Positions 18,101 through 27,065 of a stretch of DNA of 64,000 nt are shown here, one piece after another (the first letter of the stretch is position 1; each line of letters begins with the position of its first letter). Origin of the DNA: Pseudomonas botevensis (GTDB lineage Bacteria > Pseudomonadota > Gammaproteobacteria > Pseudomonadales > Pseudomonadaceae); assembly GCF_019145475.1 (NCBI RefSeq), contig NZ_JAHTKI010000022.1:1-64000 (forward strand). The letters are read 5' to 3'. The position numbers and the translations under genes were made by a program. The notes beneath the pieces were generated by a model that saw only the letters and a program-made list of their open reading frames with translations, did no database searches and was not told where the DNA came from.

Positions 18101-20174
18101 GAATCCGGCGGCCGACATCTTTCGCTTCGTCCAGGGTTTTGAAGCGGGTCAGGGTGTCGGCCAACAGCGGTGGTGGCGGGTCGTTCTGCACATGCATGCG
18201 GCGCAGCGCATCCTCGGACGTGCCACTGATGCTGCGAATTTTTTCCAGCTCGCTGTCGCTGTAGCCGTCGACCGCGTGGCCCAGGCGGCGCATGAGGGTC
18301 GGGCCTTGCCAGTTTTCCGGGGTTTCCGCTTCGTGGCTCCAGGCGCCCTGGCCGTTGTGGCGCAGTCGCGGTGAGTAGGCGTCCTTGCGCGTGGGGTGTT
18401 CGATGCGGTGCTCGCCGCTGCGCGGATTGACCTTGACCGCGTAATGGTTGTCGTCCAGCGGCAGAACCGTCTTGCCGGCATGCTGATGCAGGCCCTTGGC
18501 ATCGGGCTTCGATTCGCTGGGCACGGCCAGTTCTGGCTGGTTGTAAGGGGCGAGGTCGGGATGCCACAAGCGGGTTTTGCCATCAGCCGAGGGCACCGCT
18601 TTCATGTTCTCGACCAAGGGTGAAAGCTTCAGGGCAAACTCACTGGCCAGTTGACCGCCGACGCCGATAAGGGCGAACTGAATGACGTCGTTGACCACCC
18701 CGAGCAAATGATCCGTCGCCTCGGACCACAGGCCCTCGGCCAAATCCACGATGCCTTCGATCACGTCACTGGCCAGTTGATAGGCGGTGTAGGCCATCAT
18801 CAGTTGACCCAGCACTGGAACGAACGGAGAGACCACCAGCAACGCCACGTTGAAAATGTCCGAGGCGATTTTCTTGAAGTTCTCCCACCAGGCCCAGCGC
18901 GCATTGCTGTCGGCATCGGCGGTGGAGACCGCGATCATTCGGCCGTCATTGAGAATCTTGTTGAGTTGCTGATGGTAGCGATAGCGCCACAGCGGCTCCC
19001 GGATCGGTGTCGCACTGAATTGCAGGCGCGGATTGTCCACCGGGGTTTCGCGCCACGACGGACGTGAATCGCCCGGCTCCTTTGGATACCACTTGATAAA
19101 GGTCAGGCGCTGTTCGAGGTCGGCAAAAAAGTGTCCGCGCTGCCCGTGATCGACGAACTGGCTGAAGAACTGCCGATAACTGACGCCCGTGGCCGGCGAA
19201 GTCTTGTTTTCCCGTAACTGGCGGGTCAGCTCGTTCATGAAGTCGATCGTGGAGTCATACTCCTTGAGCGGGTGATCCGGATCGTGCGGCACCCATGCCA
19301 GCATCTTTCGCGAAACCTCTTCACGGTATGGCGCCGGCTGGATGATCAGAATGCCGGTGAGGTTCAGGTCCATCATGCCCAGGTCACAGAGCAGCATGGT
19401 CTGACCGTGGAATTTCAGGTCGAGCCGGCCCCGCAGCAGTTCGCCGATCAGCCGGTGGGCTTCGCGAGTGATGTCATGTCGAACCAGCGCCATGTGCGCC
19501 GCGGCCTTGAGTGCGGCCTGCTGGCTCTGCTGCACGCGCACTCGCAGGTAGGACTGGGCGACCGGCTCCGGGTTGAGCAGGTAGCTTTCAAGGTGAGCCT
19601 TGAACTGCGCCCCCAGGTCCAGTTCCCGGCAGAGTTTCTGAAACTGGCGGATGGTGATTTTTTTATCCAGGGGCGAGAGGTCGTAGAGGTCGCGATAAGG
19701 ATCGGTTTTCAACAGGAAGGCGGATTCATCGGTGAATGTTTCATCTTCGGAAAAGTTGTGCAGGGCGGCATCCAGTAATGAGACTTTTCGAATCGAATAA
19801 CCTTTCGCAACGTGTATGACCCACCAAGGCGTACCTTGCGGTACATACAGTCTCAAGTAAGTGTTCTTTACATCAACTTCGATATCCACCAGTTCGCGCA
19901 GTTTTGCCTTTAACAACGGTTCGGCAAAGGCATAAGCATTTTTTACACGGTCGAGCAATCGGTCGGTTTTGTTCTGTGTGTCCCAGGCTTTCAGGTTGGC
20001 ATCGGATATCCGGTTCAGTGCTTTCTTGGGGGCCTTGATCATCCAGCGTTCACGCTTGTGCGAGGCGTTGCGCAGCGCTTCGCTGCGGTGCAGTTGCATA
20101 TCAGCGAATACCGGATGGATATGCGATTTAATTAAATCGTAATGTTGCCCTTTGTTTTCGGATGTTGCGGTCAT
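15123..20174 (-). CDS. Giant LRR protein with C-terminal NEL-type E3 ubiquitin ligase domain (DUF6543-type N-terminus)
   Basis: This is a 1683-residue effector-like protein. The N-terminal third (with LLCDLGMMDLNLTGILIIQP) resembles the dermonecrotic-toxin (DUF6543) proteins of pseudomonads and is followed near residues 440-530 by a hydrophobic stretch (LLVVSPFVPVLGQLMMAYTA). Leucine-rich repeats lie around residues 1150-1305 (LRQFSARNCGLKALPESV, LQTLRLDNTPLDTVP). The last 300 residues match the IpaH/SspH NEL ligase, with catalytic cysteine in EGCEDAG (about residue 1449). By family knowledge it would ubiquitinate host proteins. I chose ATG 20174 because AAGG lies eight bases before it; a TTG at 20219 is also in frame. 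No chaperone or secretion genes are nearby. Confidence 0.85.
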   Translation of the reverse strand: MTATSENKGQHYDLIKSHIHPVFADMQLHRSEALRNASHKRERWMIKAPKKALNRISDANLKAWDTQNKTDRLLDRVKNAYAFAEPLLKAKLRELVDIEVDVKNTYLRLYVPQGTPWWVIHVAKGYSIRKVSLLDAALHNFSEDETFTDESAFLLKTDPYRDLYDLSPLDKKITIRQFQKLCRELDLGAQFKAHLESYLLNPEPVAQSYLRVRVQQSQQAALKAAAHMALVRHDITREAHRLIGELLRGRLDLKFHGQTMLLCDLGMMDLNLTGILIIQPAPYREEVSRKMLAWVPHDPDHPLKEYDSTIDFMNELTRQLRENKTSPATGVSYRQFFSQFVDHGQRGHFFADLEQRLTFIKWYPKEPGDSRPSWRETPVDNPRLQFSATPIREPLWRYRYHQQLNKILNDGRMIAVSTADADSNARWAWWENFKKIASDIFNVALLVVSPFVPVLGQLMMAYTAYQLASDVIEGIVDLAEGLWSEATDHLLGVVNDVIQFALIGVGGQLASEFALKLSPLVENMKAVPSADGKTRLWHPDLAPYNQPELAVPSESKPDAKGLHQHAGKTVLPLDDNHYAVKVNPRSGEHRIEHPTRKDAYSPRLRHNGQGAWSHEAETPENWQGPTLMRRLGHAVDGYSDSELEKIRSISGTSEDALRRMHVQNDPPPPLLADTLTRFKTLDEAKDVGRRIRTGQPLPPEAHWFDRTVPDMPGWPADKALKICEHNDLTGASRVYGNPHASDSQTLSIGIGDVMDNKLPERLVAFLDDADMQSLLGSEYPKEQRAQALRDRLAHIANSRTADIFDYQYRFKNRSHDAEATLLQQQYPPLPAPLAETLVEQASADEHKVMDEEQRIPLRLKNQAREIAFEVMTTRANEGLYEPELLTADTERLALNALKFHTDTYENLRIELRNGHPAGELRSSAGGTDAATVRVLVRDRQGRYAVFDGESKQLHGATDFYEALLWAMPEEKRAALGYRSGQGQMFRQWIRVKTDLPAERRTLLAEKPIRPVVPRQIELLVRGANQSREPQTVEDKVRNLYPHFTDAEVERFCRSLDATGDAHGKIDQLKTEYDRLQDILENWRQENLAGWDPAGPEAVPNSYITYERKGGRFLARQLLECFSRASDVFGERNRSLESGYALNLSTDGVPHNLQHWWNQMPEALKPYLEQITSLNLDGQIFSPKPEGLLKDFHHLRQFSARNCGLKALPESVGKMYRLEDLRLNNNPMPLTPATARQVSNLTHLQTLRLDNTPLDTVPYIGRMPRLRILSLRNTGIDSWPPGLFDKPRPREFYLSLGGNQIKYIPEVRPGSDDARLIARTLLYPDWMTASTRSAYERYRQSVGMHPYPVYSTAAADLLERWPVHTDTTTLDETPGVGAYRPEAWHDLASESESEGFFKVLQNLTQSADYLQGGDANDQLTERVWRMVEAADIDDALREKLFIMSTEPEGCEDAGAQLFNNMGIHVLESEARMFSRTPAELESKMVTLAKGKARLSKVGEIAQADIAKRGGNPDEVEVHLAYETGLAKRLELPWQSEAMKFQQVSGVNEETIEKAYAKILAEERGNGLVDQMLEQKFWRDYLEETHPGEMRANTDACLEKIDLLVELQTAQAQWVEAADLPYAERALRRQKVAEIAHKLSIPDDVVFTPQKMSEETIARLNADIGEQEKQLARRLTREAMERAGI

Positions 20175-20327
20175 TGTTAAAACCTTGAGTAAGTCTGGAA
20201 TCGCCAGACTAACGTTCAAGGTCTTGAATGATTAGTTTAAAAGTCTGCTGCCGAACAGCGCTCCTTCTGAATCAATGATTGAATATTGAAATGCATAAAA
20301 TAAATAGATACCGCCCCTGTTGTTGAT

Positions 20328-23300
20328 TCATTCAAGTGTCGAGTGACTTGCCGAAGCCACGGTCGGTGCCTGTGGCGGGGTGCATTGTGAATGGCTGCCC
20401 GGTTGCAGGTAGTTGTTGAGAATCGGCGCCATGCCCTTGAGTACCTGCACCGGCAGGGCCGAGGTGAATTTGAAGTTTTCCGCCGAGCGACCGGGGACGT
20501 AGGCGGTGAGCGTGCCGAAGTGGCTGTCGCCGATGTAGAACACGAAGGTCGCGGTCCGGTTGATCGACTTGGAACTGAGAATCCGCCCGCCGGAGCCGAT
20601 GGCCTCGATGCGGTTGTCGCCGGTGCCGGTCTTGCCACCCATCGCCAGTGGCGTGCCGTCGGCCAGTTTGAAACTGCCGGCAACACGTTTGGCCGTACCG
20701 GCGTCCACCACTTGCGACAACGCTTCGCGCATCGCCGTGGCGACTTCCGACGGCATCACCCGTTTGCCGACGTGCGGGTCGTTGACCAGCCGCGTTTCAT
20801 ACGGCGTATCCGCTGCAAAATGCAGGCTGTCGATGCGCAGGGTCGGCATGCGCACGCCGTCGTTGAGGATGGTGCCGATCAGCTCGGCCAGGGCTGCCGG
20901 ACGGTCGCCGGAACTGCCGATGGCGGTCGCCAGCGATGGCACCAGATGATCGAACGGGTAGCCGACTTTCTGCCAGCGCTGATGGATCTCAAGGAATGCC
21001 TCGATCTCCAGCATGGTGCGGATCCGGCTGTCCCGTGCGCCCTTGTGCTTGCTCTTGAACAGCCAGCTGTAGACTTCCTGGCGCTCGAATTCGCTGGCCT
21101 TGACGATCTGGCTGAAGGTCGCGTCGGGGTGGTTGAGCAGGTAGCCGATCATCCACAGGTCCAGCGGGTGAACCTTGGCGATGAAGCCCTGGTCCGGCAA
21201 ATCGTAGGTGCCGGGACCGTAGGCCAGGTAGAGCCGTTCCAGGCGTTCGTCGGTGAGCTTTTCGGTGAGCTTGGTGCCCTTGAGGTGCGAGCGCACGAAG
21301 CTGTTGAAGTCTTCCTGACTGGCGTTTGGCAGCAGGTAGCGATGCACGGCGGCCATGCGGATCGGCGTCGGGCGCATGCTGTCGAGGAAGGTTTCCAGGC
21401 GCGCCTGGGTGTCCTTGTTCTTGTACTTCTTCCAGAACTTGAGCAGGAACGAGGTGCCTTCGCGGTCGGCGAAATTCGCCAGGTATTCCTGGCGCCGTGG
21501 GTCGCGGTCGTCCTTGAGCAGTTCGGCGCTGTTGTTGGGGCCGGAGTAGGTGGTGTAGCGCACCAGGTCGCGCATCAGGCGAATGAACGGCAGGTTGATC
21601 GATTCGCGCAGGGCATCGCGCAGGGTCGGCATGCGGCCGTTGTCTTCCTTGCGAAAGTTGTGGAACACATGCAGACCGCCACCGGTGAAAAACGCCTCGC
21701 CGGGGCTGGCCGAGTATTTGCGGTCAAGGGCGGCGCCGAGCATCTTCGACAGGTCGCGATCCTTGTTCTGCACCAGATAGTCGATGACCCACTGGCTCAG
21801 GCGGTCCTGATCCGGCACATCGACTTTTTTCAGTTCCGGCACGGACATGCCGGCGTACTTGTCGTGCAGTTCGGAGATGATCTGCAAGTAAGTGGTCAGC
21901 ACGCGCATCTTGGCCGTGGAGCCGAGTTCGAGCTTGCTGCCCTCGTTGATGTCGAACGGCTGGTCGGTGCTGTCGGTCTGCACCCGCACTCGCGAGCCGT
22001 CCGGGGTCAGCTCGAACAGGGTGAAGCTGTAGCGCACCTGGGTGGTGCTGGTCGGCGTCAGCAGGCGTTCGCCGAGCAGGCCGATTTCGGCGGCGTAGGC
22101 CGGGTCGGCGAGTTTCTTCAGGTAAGCGGTGGCCTCGGTCTGCAATTGCCCTTGCAGGGTGCTGGTGGCCGAGAGGTCGAGGCGGTCGAGGTCGTACAGC
22201 GGCCGGTTGAGCATCGAGGCCAGGCGACTGCGGGCGACGCTGATGCCCTTGTTGGTTTCGATCGGCTGGATGGTCGGTTGGGTCTGCCAGTCGCGGTAAC
22301 TGACTTTGCTGGCAAGCGCGGCATCGGCCAGGGCGCTGTCGATCACCCCGTTCTGCTTGAGCAGGCGCAGGTGGCTGTCGGTAAGGTCGGCCAGTTCGTC
22401 GTGGCCCTTGGTCAGGTAATGTGAAGGGCGGCGCTGGGCGATCATCAGCGAGAGCATTTCGCGCAGGGCCAGGCCCTTGGCGGCCATGGTCTGCGGATCG
22501 GTGGCGCTGCTTGCGAGTTTTTCGTTGGCCTGGTTGAAGTCGGCGCCGTACCAGACCCGCAAGCCTTCGGCCATGCCATGCACTTCGCCATGGCCGGGCA
22601 CGGCCGACAACGGCACGCTGTTGAGGTAGTCGCGAATGATGTTCTGCCGCGCCACCAGGGTTTGCGGCCCGGCCTGATAGGCGCGCACGCTGGCGGAAAT
22701 CATCTGGCGGATCTTCTCGGCTCCGGACACCGTCAGACCATCCGGCGAGTGGCGGTATTTTTCCAGTTGCGTCGCCAGCGTACTGCCGCCCGCCGATTGC
22801 CCCGGCAGATGCAGCAGCTTGGCGACCTGCGACCACGCGGCCATGCCAAAGCGCGGCCAGTCCACCGCCGGGTTGGCGAGCGGTTGTTTCGGGTCGAGCA
22901 GGAAACGGTTCTCGATGAACAACAGGCTGTTTACCACCACCGGCGGAATCGCCGCGAAACTCGAATACAGCTGTTGCGGATATTGGTACTGATACAGCGG
23001 CGCGGCACGGCAGTCGGTGATCGACAGCCCGGCCTGGATTTTCTCGGAATAGGGCACGAACAGGCCCTTGTCGGTGTAGCCGAGCAGGGCGGCGGAGAAG
23101 CGGGTCTGCTCGGTGATCACGTAATTGCGTTTGAGCAGTCGCGGCAGGAACTCATCCAGCGAGCTGTAGCCCAGGCGCAGGTCGAACGGCCCGTTGCCCG
23201 GATAGCGGATCGCTTCGCTCGGCCCCGGTTGCAACTCGTATTTCAACGACGCCGCGTACTGGCTGACCTGCCGCGACTGAAAGCGCGAGGTGCGCATCTC

Positions 23301-23480
23301 CTTGGCCGCTGCCAGTCCCACCACAATCGCAATGATCAACAACAACAGCCAGAAAGCCTTCCACCCATGCCGGTTACGACGGGGTTTTTCAGGTATAGGC
23401 GCTTCATCCACACGTTCAGTCGGAACCACGGTTTTACTCGAATCGGTTTGCCACAAAGCGCCCATAGTCGATTGATCCAT
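20328..23480 (-). CDS. Bifunctional class A penicillin-binding protein (transglycosylase/transpeptidase)
   Basis: This 1050-residue inner-membrane enzyme is predicted to polymerise and crosslink peptidoglycan. One N-terminal helix (WKAFWLLLLIIAIVVGLAA) anchors it. The GT51 domain shows FIENRFLLD (catalytic Glu near 190) and GGSTLATQLEKYRHS (about 231). The transpeptidase domain has SxxK in LGSTAKMRV (Ser about 519), SxN in RESINLPFIRL (about 627) and KTGTG (about 949). It is longer than PBP1a/1b/1c of E. coli, mainly through insertions in the GT and TP domains, so a specialised role is possible. It is not linked to other cell-wall genes here. The start shows no strong Shine-Dalgarno; Met-6 is an alternative. 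Confidence 0.85.
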   Translation of the reverse strand: MDQSTMGALWQTDSSKTVVPTERVDEAPIPEKPRRNRHGWKAFWLLLLIIAIVVGLAAAKEMRTSRFQSRQVSQYAASLKYELQPGPSEAIRYPGNGPFDLRLGYSSLDEFLPRLLKRNYVITEQTRFSAALLGYTDKGLFVPYSEKIQAGLSITDCRAAPLYQYQYPQQLYSSFAAIPPVVVNSLLFIENRFLLDPKQPLANPAVDWPRFGMAAWSQVAKLLHLPGQSAGGSTLATQLEKYRHSPDGLTVSGAEKIRQMISASVRAYQAGPQTLVARQNIIRDYLNSVPLSAVPGHGEVHGMAEGLRVWYGADFNQANEKLASSATDPQTMAAKGLALREMLSLMIAQRRPSHYLTKGHDELADLTDSHLRLLKQNGVIDSALADAALASKVSYRDWQTQPTIQPIETNKGISVARSRLASMLNRPLYDLDRLDLSATSTLQGQLQTEATAYLKKLADPAYAAEIGLLGERLLTPTSTTQVRYSFTLFELTPDGSRVRVQTDSTDQPFDINEGSKLELGSTAKMRVLTTYLQIISELHDKYAGMSVPELKKVDVPDQDRLSQWVIDYLVQNKDRDLSKMLGAALDRKYSASPGEAFFTGGGLHVFHNFRKEDNGRMPTLRDALRESINLPFIRLMRDLVRYTTYSGPNNSAELLKDDRDPRRQEYLANFADREGTSFLLKFWKKYKNKDTQARLETFLDSMRPTPIRMAAVHRYLLPNASQEDFNSFVRSHLKGTKLTEKLTDERLERLYLAYGPGTYDLPDQGFIAKVHPLDLWMIGYLLNHPDATFSQIVKASEFERQEVYSWLFKSKHKGARDSRIRTMLEIEAFLEIHQRWQKVGYPFDHLVPSLATAIGSSGDRPAALAELIGTILNDGVRMPTLRIDSLHFAADTPYETRLVNDPHVGKRVMPSEVATAMREALSQVVDAGTAKRVAGSFKLADGTPLAMGGKTGTGDNRIEAIGSGGRILSSKSINRTATFVFYIGDSHFGTLTAYVPGRSAENFKFTSALPVQVLKGMAPILNNYLQPGSHSQCTPPQAPTVASASHSTLE

Positions 23481-23978
23481 TCACGCAGATTGATCGGACT
23501 TGTCTGAAGCTTAGTCGGTGGTTGGCGCTGGTGAAAAAATTGTGAAGGACGGTGGGCGACAGGGATCTGAACAAATCTGCCGGGGGGGCCGTTCACCCTC
23601 TCCAGGCGTGCGTGTTGCTCTGGAAATGGCGCAATAGAGCGCTTGCGCGATTAATCGCATTGACGGTTGAACATGACCCTGCACCATTACCGTGCAATAC
23701 TCGCCAACCCGTTCGGCGGTGGTTTTCTCTGGTTTTCATAGACAGTATTTCTCCGTGGGATAGCAAATCATCGAGATTTATCTCTGAATGTCGCGGTTTA
23801 TAGAGTGAATTACCCTGTCCGATGTTTCTTACACTGCACGCCCCGCCGATCCTGCAGGTTCGCCCTGCAAGACGCGTCTGTCCACGAAACAGATGTGGTT
23901 TCAGGAGGTGAAGGCTTATCGGCCGACGCTTCGAGACTCGTTGGGTCATATCCAATAACAAGATGAGGTTGTCCTTCC
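23481..23978. promoter_or_regulatory. Divergent regulatory region with structured leader before the ProY-like permease
   Basis: About 500 gene-free bases lie between two divergent genes. The permease-proximal part is rich in short dyads: TGCAGG-TTCGC-CCTGCA (23853-23869), the palindrome AGACGCGTCT (23870-23879) and CCAC...GTGG (23882-23898). Then comes an AGGAGG (23903-23908) that is not followed by an obvious start codon. The pattern suggests a structured 5' leader of the permease mRNA. I cannot match it to a known riboswitch. The minus-strand open frame crossing the region has no support. Confidence 0.4.
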
Positions 23979-25400
23979 ATGTCATCAGGTAATCACCTGC
24001 AGGCTGGCGAAACCGCTCAGGGCGGTCCGCTCAAACGCGAACTCGGCGAACGGCACATTCGCTTGATGGCGCTCGGCGCCTGTATCGGCGTCGGTCTGTT
24101 CCTGGGGTCGGCCAAGGCCATCGAAATGGCCGGTCCGGCAATCATGCTGTCCTACATCATCGGCGGTCTGGCGATCCTGGTGATCATGCGCGCCCTTGGC
24201 GAAATGGCCGTACACAACCCGGTGGCCGGCTCCTTCAGCCGTTACGCCCAGGATTATCTCGGCCCGTTGGCGGGGTTTCTCACCGGCTGGAACTACTGGT
24301 TCCTGTGGCTGGTGACCTGCATCGCGGAAATCACGGCGGTGGCGGTGTACATGGGCATCTGGTTCCCCGACGTACCGCGCTGGATCTGGGCGCTCGCGGC
24401 GCTGGTCAGCATGGGCTCGGTCAACCTGATCGCGGTGAAGGCCTTCGGTGAGTTCGAATTCTGGTTCGCCCTGATCAAGATCGTCACCATCATCGCCATG
24501 GTGCTGGGCGGCATCGGCATCATCGCGTTCGGTTTCGGCAACGATGGCGTGGCGCTGGGGATTTCCAACCTCTGGACCCACGGCGGGTTCATGCCCAACG
24601 GCGTGCAGGGCGTGCTGATGTCGCTGCAAATGGTCATGTTCGCCTACCTGGGCGTGGAGATGATCGGCCTGACCGCCGGTGAAGCGAAGAACCCGCAGAA
24701 GACCATTCCCGATGCGATCGGCTCGGTGTTCTGGCGGATTCTGCTGTTCTACGTCGGCGCGTTGTTCGTGATCCTATCGATCTATCCGTGGAATGAAATC
24801 GGCACCCAGGGCAGTCCGTTCGTGATGACCTTCGAACGCCTGGGGATCAAGACCGCTGCCGGCATCATCAACTTCGTGGTGATCACCGCCGCTTTGTCCT
24901 CGTGCAACGGCGGCATCTTCAGCACCGGGCGCATGCTTTACAGCCTGGCGCAGAACGGCCAGGCCCCGGCCGGGTTCGCCAGGACCTCGAGCAACGGCGT
25001 GCCGCGTCGCGCCCTGCTGCTGTCGATCGGCGCGTTGCTGCTGGGTGTGCTGCTCAACTATCTGGTGCCGGAAAAAGTCTTCGTCTGGGTTACCTCGATT
25101 GCCACCTTCGGCGCGATCTGGACCTGGGTGATGATCCTGCTGGCCCAGCTGAAATTCCGCAAAGGCCTGAGCGCCAGCGAACGTGCCGGACTGAAATACA
25201 AGATGTGGCTGTACCCGGTCAGCTCGTACTTCGCGCTGGCGTTCCTGGTGCTGGTGGTGGGCCTGATGGCGTACTTCCCGGATACCCGCGTGGCGCTCTA
25301 TGTCGGGCCTGCGTTCCTGGTGCTGCTGACCGTTTTGTTCTGCGTGTTCAAGCTGCAACCGAACGAAGGCTCGCAAGGCGCGGTGCGTTCCGCTTCCTGA
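23979..25400 (+). CDS. proY: APC-family amino acid permease, ProY-like
   Basis: This 473-residue inner-membrane amino acid:proton symporter has about twelve helices. It follows E. coli ProY closely along its length: RHIRLMALGACIGVGLFLGSA, MAGPAIMLSYIIGGLAILVIMRALGEMAVHNP, SFSRYAQDYLGPLAGFLTGWNYW, QMVMFAYLGVEMIGLTAGEAKNP and YPWNEIGTQGSPFVMTFERLGI. The GLFLGSA motif in helix 1 binds the substrate backbone in this superfamily. The substrate may be proline or histidine but cannot be fixed from sequence. The gene stands alone, with a long, possibly structured leader and a strong terminator after it. Confidence 0.82.
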   Translation: MSSGNHLQAGETAQGGPLKRELGERHIRLMALGACIGVGLFLGSAKAIEMAGPAIMLSYIIGGLAILVIMRALGEMAVHNPVAGSFSRYAQDYLGPLAGFLTGWNYWFLWLVTCIAEITAVAVYMGIWFPDVPRWIWALAALVSMGSVNLIAVKAFGEFEFWFALIKIVTIIAMVLGGIGIIAFGFGNDGVALGISNLWTHGGFMPNGVQGVLMSLQMVMFAYLGVEMIGLTAGEAKNPQKTIPDAIGSVFWRILLFYVGALFVILSIYPWNEIGTQGSPFVMTFERLGIKTAAGIINFVVITAALSSCNGGIFSTGRMLYSLAQNGQAPAGFARTSSNGVPRRALLLSIGALLLGVLLNYLVPEKVFVWVTSIATFGAIWTWVMILLAQLKFRKGLSASERAGLKYKMWLYPVSSYFALAFLVLVVGLMAYFPDTRVALYVGPAFLVLLTVLFCVFKLQPNEGSQGAVRSAS

Positions 25401-25420
25401 TCGAAGACGTCTGCAATGCC

Positions 25421-25453
25421 AAGGCCCCGCTCGCAAGACCGGGGCCTTTTTCG
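25421..25453 (+). terminator. Rho-independent terminator after the ProY-like permease
   Basis: AAGGCCCCG and CGGGGCCTT form a 9-base stem around a short loop, with the following TTT tail. It lies 20 bases past the stop codon. Confidence 0.88.
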
Positions 25454-25562
25454 TTGGACTGCCGGCGCCCACCGTCGGTCTGAAAGACTGACAGAAAACC
25501 CATTGTCAGACTCCAATCTTTATCACTATCGATGCCACTCGACAGTGAATGGAGTCACCGTT

Positions 25563-27047
25563 ATGAGGATGAGCGATTTTTTCGTTCGTGAACTCGGCCG
25601 CCGTCAGGTCGCGTGGTTTTTTTTGCTCGCGACAGCGCTGTACGTCCTGCCGCTGATCCTCGCGGACTTCCCCTACATCGACGACAACTGGCGGACGCTG
25701 GCCGCCGGTAATGCCTGGGCCGGGCAAGGCCGGTTGTTCGCCGACTGGCTGTATGAAGTGCTGACCTTCAGCGGCGCCGCGCCGAACATTTTCCCCTTGC
25801 CGCTGCTGCTGGCAGTTGTGGTGATGGCCCTGGCCCTGAGCCGACTGACGTTTCACTATTTCCCCGAGCCAACCCTGGCCGGTTGCCTGGTGGTGTTGCC
25901 GCTCTGGTACAACCCGTTCCTGCTGCAAAACCTGTCCTATCAGTACGACGGCCCATGCATGGCGCTGAGCCTGGCGGCGGTGATTTTCGCCATCAGCTTC
26001 GACAGCGTTTCGCGGGTGCAGCGATGGTTGATTCCGGCGGCACTGCTGGCGCTGGCGATCGGGCTGTATCAGATCAGCCTCAATGTGTTTCTCGGCTTGT
26101 GCGGGGTGGCGTTGATCCGCGCGATTCATCGTCGCGTCCCATGGGCGCAGATCTGGCGAATGCTTGGCTGCAAAGGCGCGCAACTGGGCCTGGGGGTGTT
26201 GATCTACAGCGTCACGGCGTACCCGTTCATGTTGCCCGAGGGCCGCAGCGACCTGCTGAACTGGAACGCCCATCCGTTGCTGCAGATCGGCATCAATGGT
26301 GGGCGGGTGCTGGAGAAAGTCGCCCTGCTGTTTCACGGTGGCTACCCGTGGTTGTACGGTCTGTTGCTGTTGTGTGCCGCGATGGGCGTGGTGCGGCTTG
26401 GACGCCAGACACCGCGCTGGAGCGGGTTGCTGGCCTGTCTGTCAGTGCTGGTTTCACTGGTTCTGCTGGTGCCCGGCATGACCCTGCTGTTTCGCGACTT
26501 CAACGAAGGCGCACGCACCCTGATCGGCTTTGGCGTGCTGCTGGTCCTGCTGTTCTACCTGGCGAATCTGGGGCTGGCGCCGCTGCACCGGCGTTTGCCC
26601 TTGCTGCTGATGATTCCGTTGCTGGCGACGCTGTCGCTGTCGTTCGCTTACGGGCGGGTGCTGACGATGCAGAAAACCTTCGCCACGTCGGTCCTGTACA
26701 GCCTCGGCCAGGACATCAACGCCCATCGGCAACTGCGCGAAGCGAAAAGGATTTACCTGTCGGTCAGCTATTCCGATCACTGGCTGGTGGGCGCGGCCGG
26801 TTCATTCAAACAGCTGCCGGTGCTGCGTTATCTGCTGAATGTCGACTACGCGGTACTCGCGGAAAACCTGCCGGGCGTGGGCGTCACCAACGTGGTCGCC
26901 GAACGCGAACGGCGCAATGCCACCCGCGTCGGCTACCAGGGCTTTCCAGTGTTACTGGAGAGCCGCTTCTACCGGATCTATCTGATCGGCGACTACGGTT
27001 TCATCGTCCTCAAGGAGCCTGCACCGATCAAAACGCTGCAGTGGTGA
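25563..27047 (+). CDS. GtrII-like membrane glucosyltransferase-domain protein
   Basis: This 494-residue polytopic membrane protein (about ten helices) shows the GtrII/GT-C pattern: an acidic first loop FPYIDDNWRTLAAGNAWAGQGR after helix 1, then YQYDGPCMALSLAAVIFAIS, and a C-terminal soluble part. In Shigella phages and Salmonella, such enzymes transfer glucose from a lipid-linked donor to O-antigen in the periplasm, together with GtrA and GtrB. Neither partner is next to this gene, so it is an orphan modifier. I start at MRMSDFF because GGAG lies eight bases upstream. It ends 18 bases before a convergent gene. Confidence 0.78.
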   Translation: MRMSDFFVRELGRRQVAWFFLLATALYVLPLILADFPYIDDNWRTLAAGNAWAGQGRLFADWLYEVLTFSGAAPNIFPLPLLLAVVVMALALSRLTFHYFPEPTLAGCLVVLPLWYNPFLLQNLSYQYDGPCMALSLAAVIFAISFDSVSRVQRWLIPAALLALAIGLYQISLNVFLGLCGVALIRAIHRRVPWAQIWRMLGCKGAQLGLGVLIYSVTAYPFMLPEGRSDLLNWNAHPLLQIGINGGRVLEKVALLFHGGYPWLYGLLLLCAAMGVVRLGRQTPRWSGLLACLSVLVSLVLLVPGMTLLFRDFNEGARTLIGFGVLLVLLFYLANLGLAPLHRRLPLLLMIPLLATLSLSFAYGRVLTMQKTFATSVLYSLGQDINAHRQLREAKRIYLSVSYSDHWLVGAAGSFKQLPVLRYLLNVDYAVLAENLPGVGVTNVVAERERRNATRVGYQGFPVLLESRFYRIYLIGDYGFIVLKEPAPIKTLQW

Positions 27048-27065
27048 GCAATCCAGTTTGGAACC

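Noticed and set aside
15123..20174. Reading the NEL protein as part of a type III secretion island
   Set aside because: No secretion apparatus or chaperone gene is in the window, so only the effector-like architecture is supported.
20391..22424. 677-codon frame antisense to the penicillin-binding protein
   Set aside because: The minus-strand frame contains all catalytic motifs of the family; the antisense frame has none.
23593..23985. 130-codon minus-strand frame in the permease promoter region
   Set aside because: No similarity or ribosome binding site, and it covers an apparent leader with dyads.
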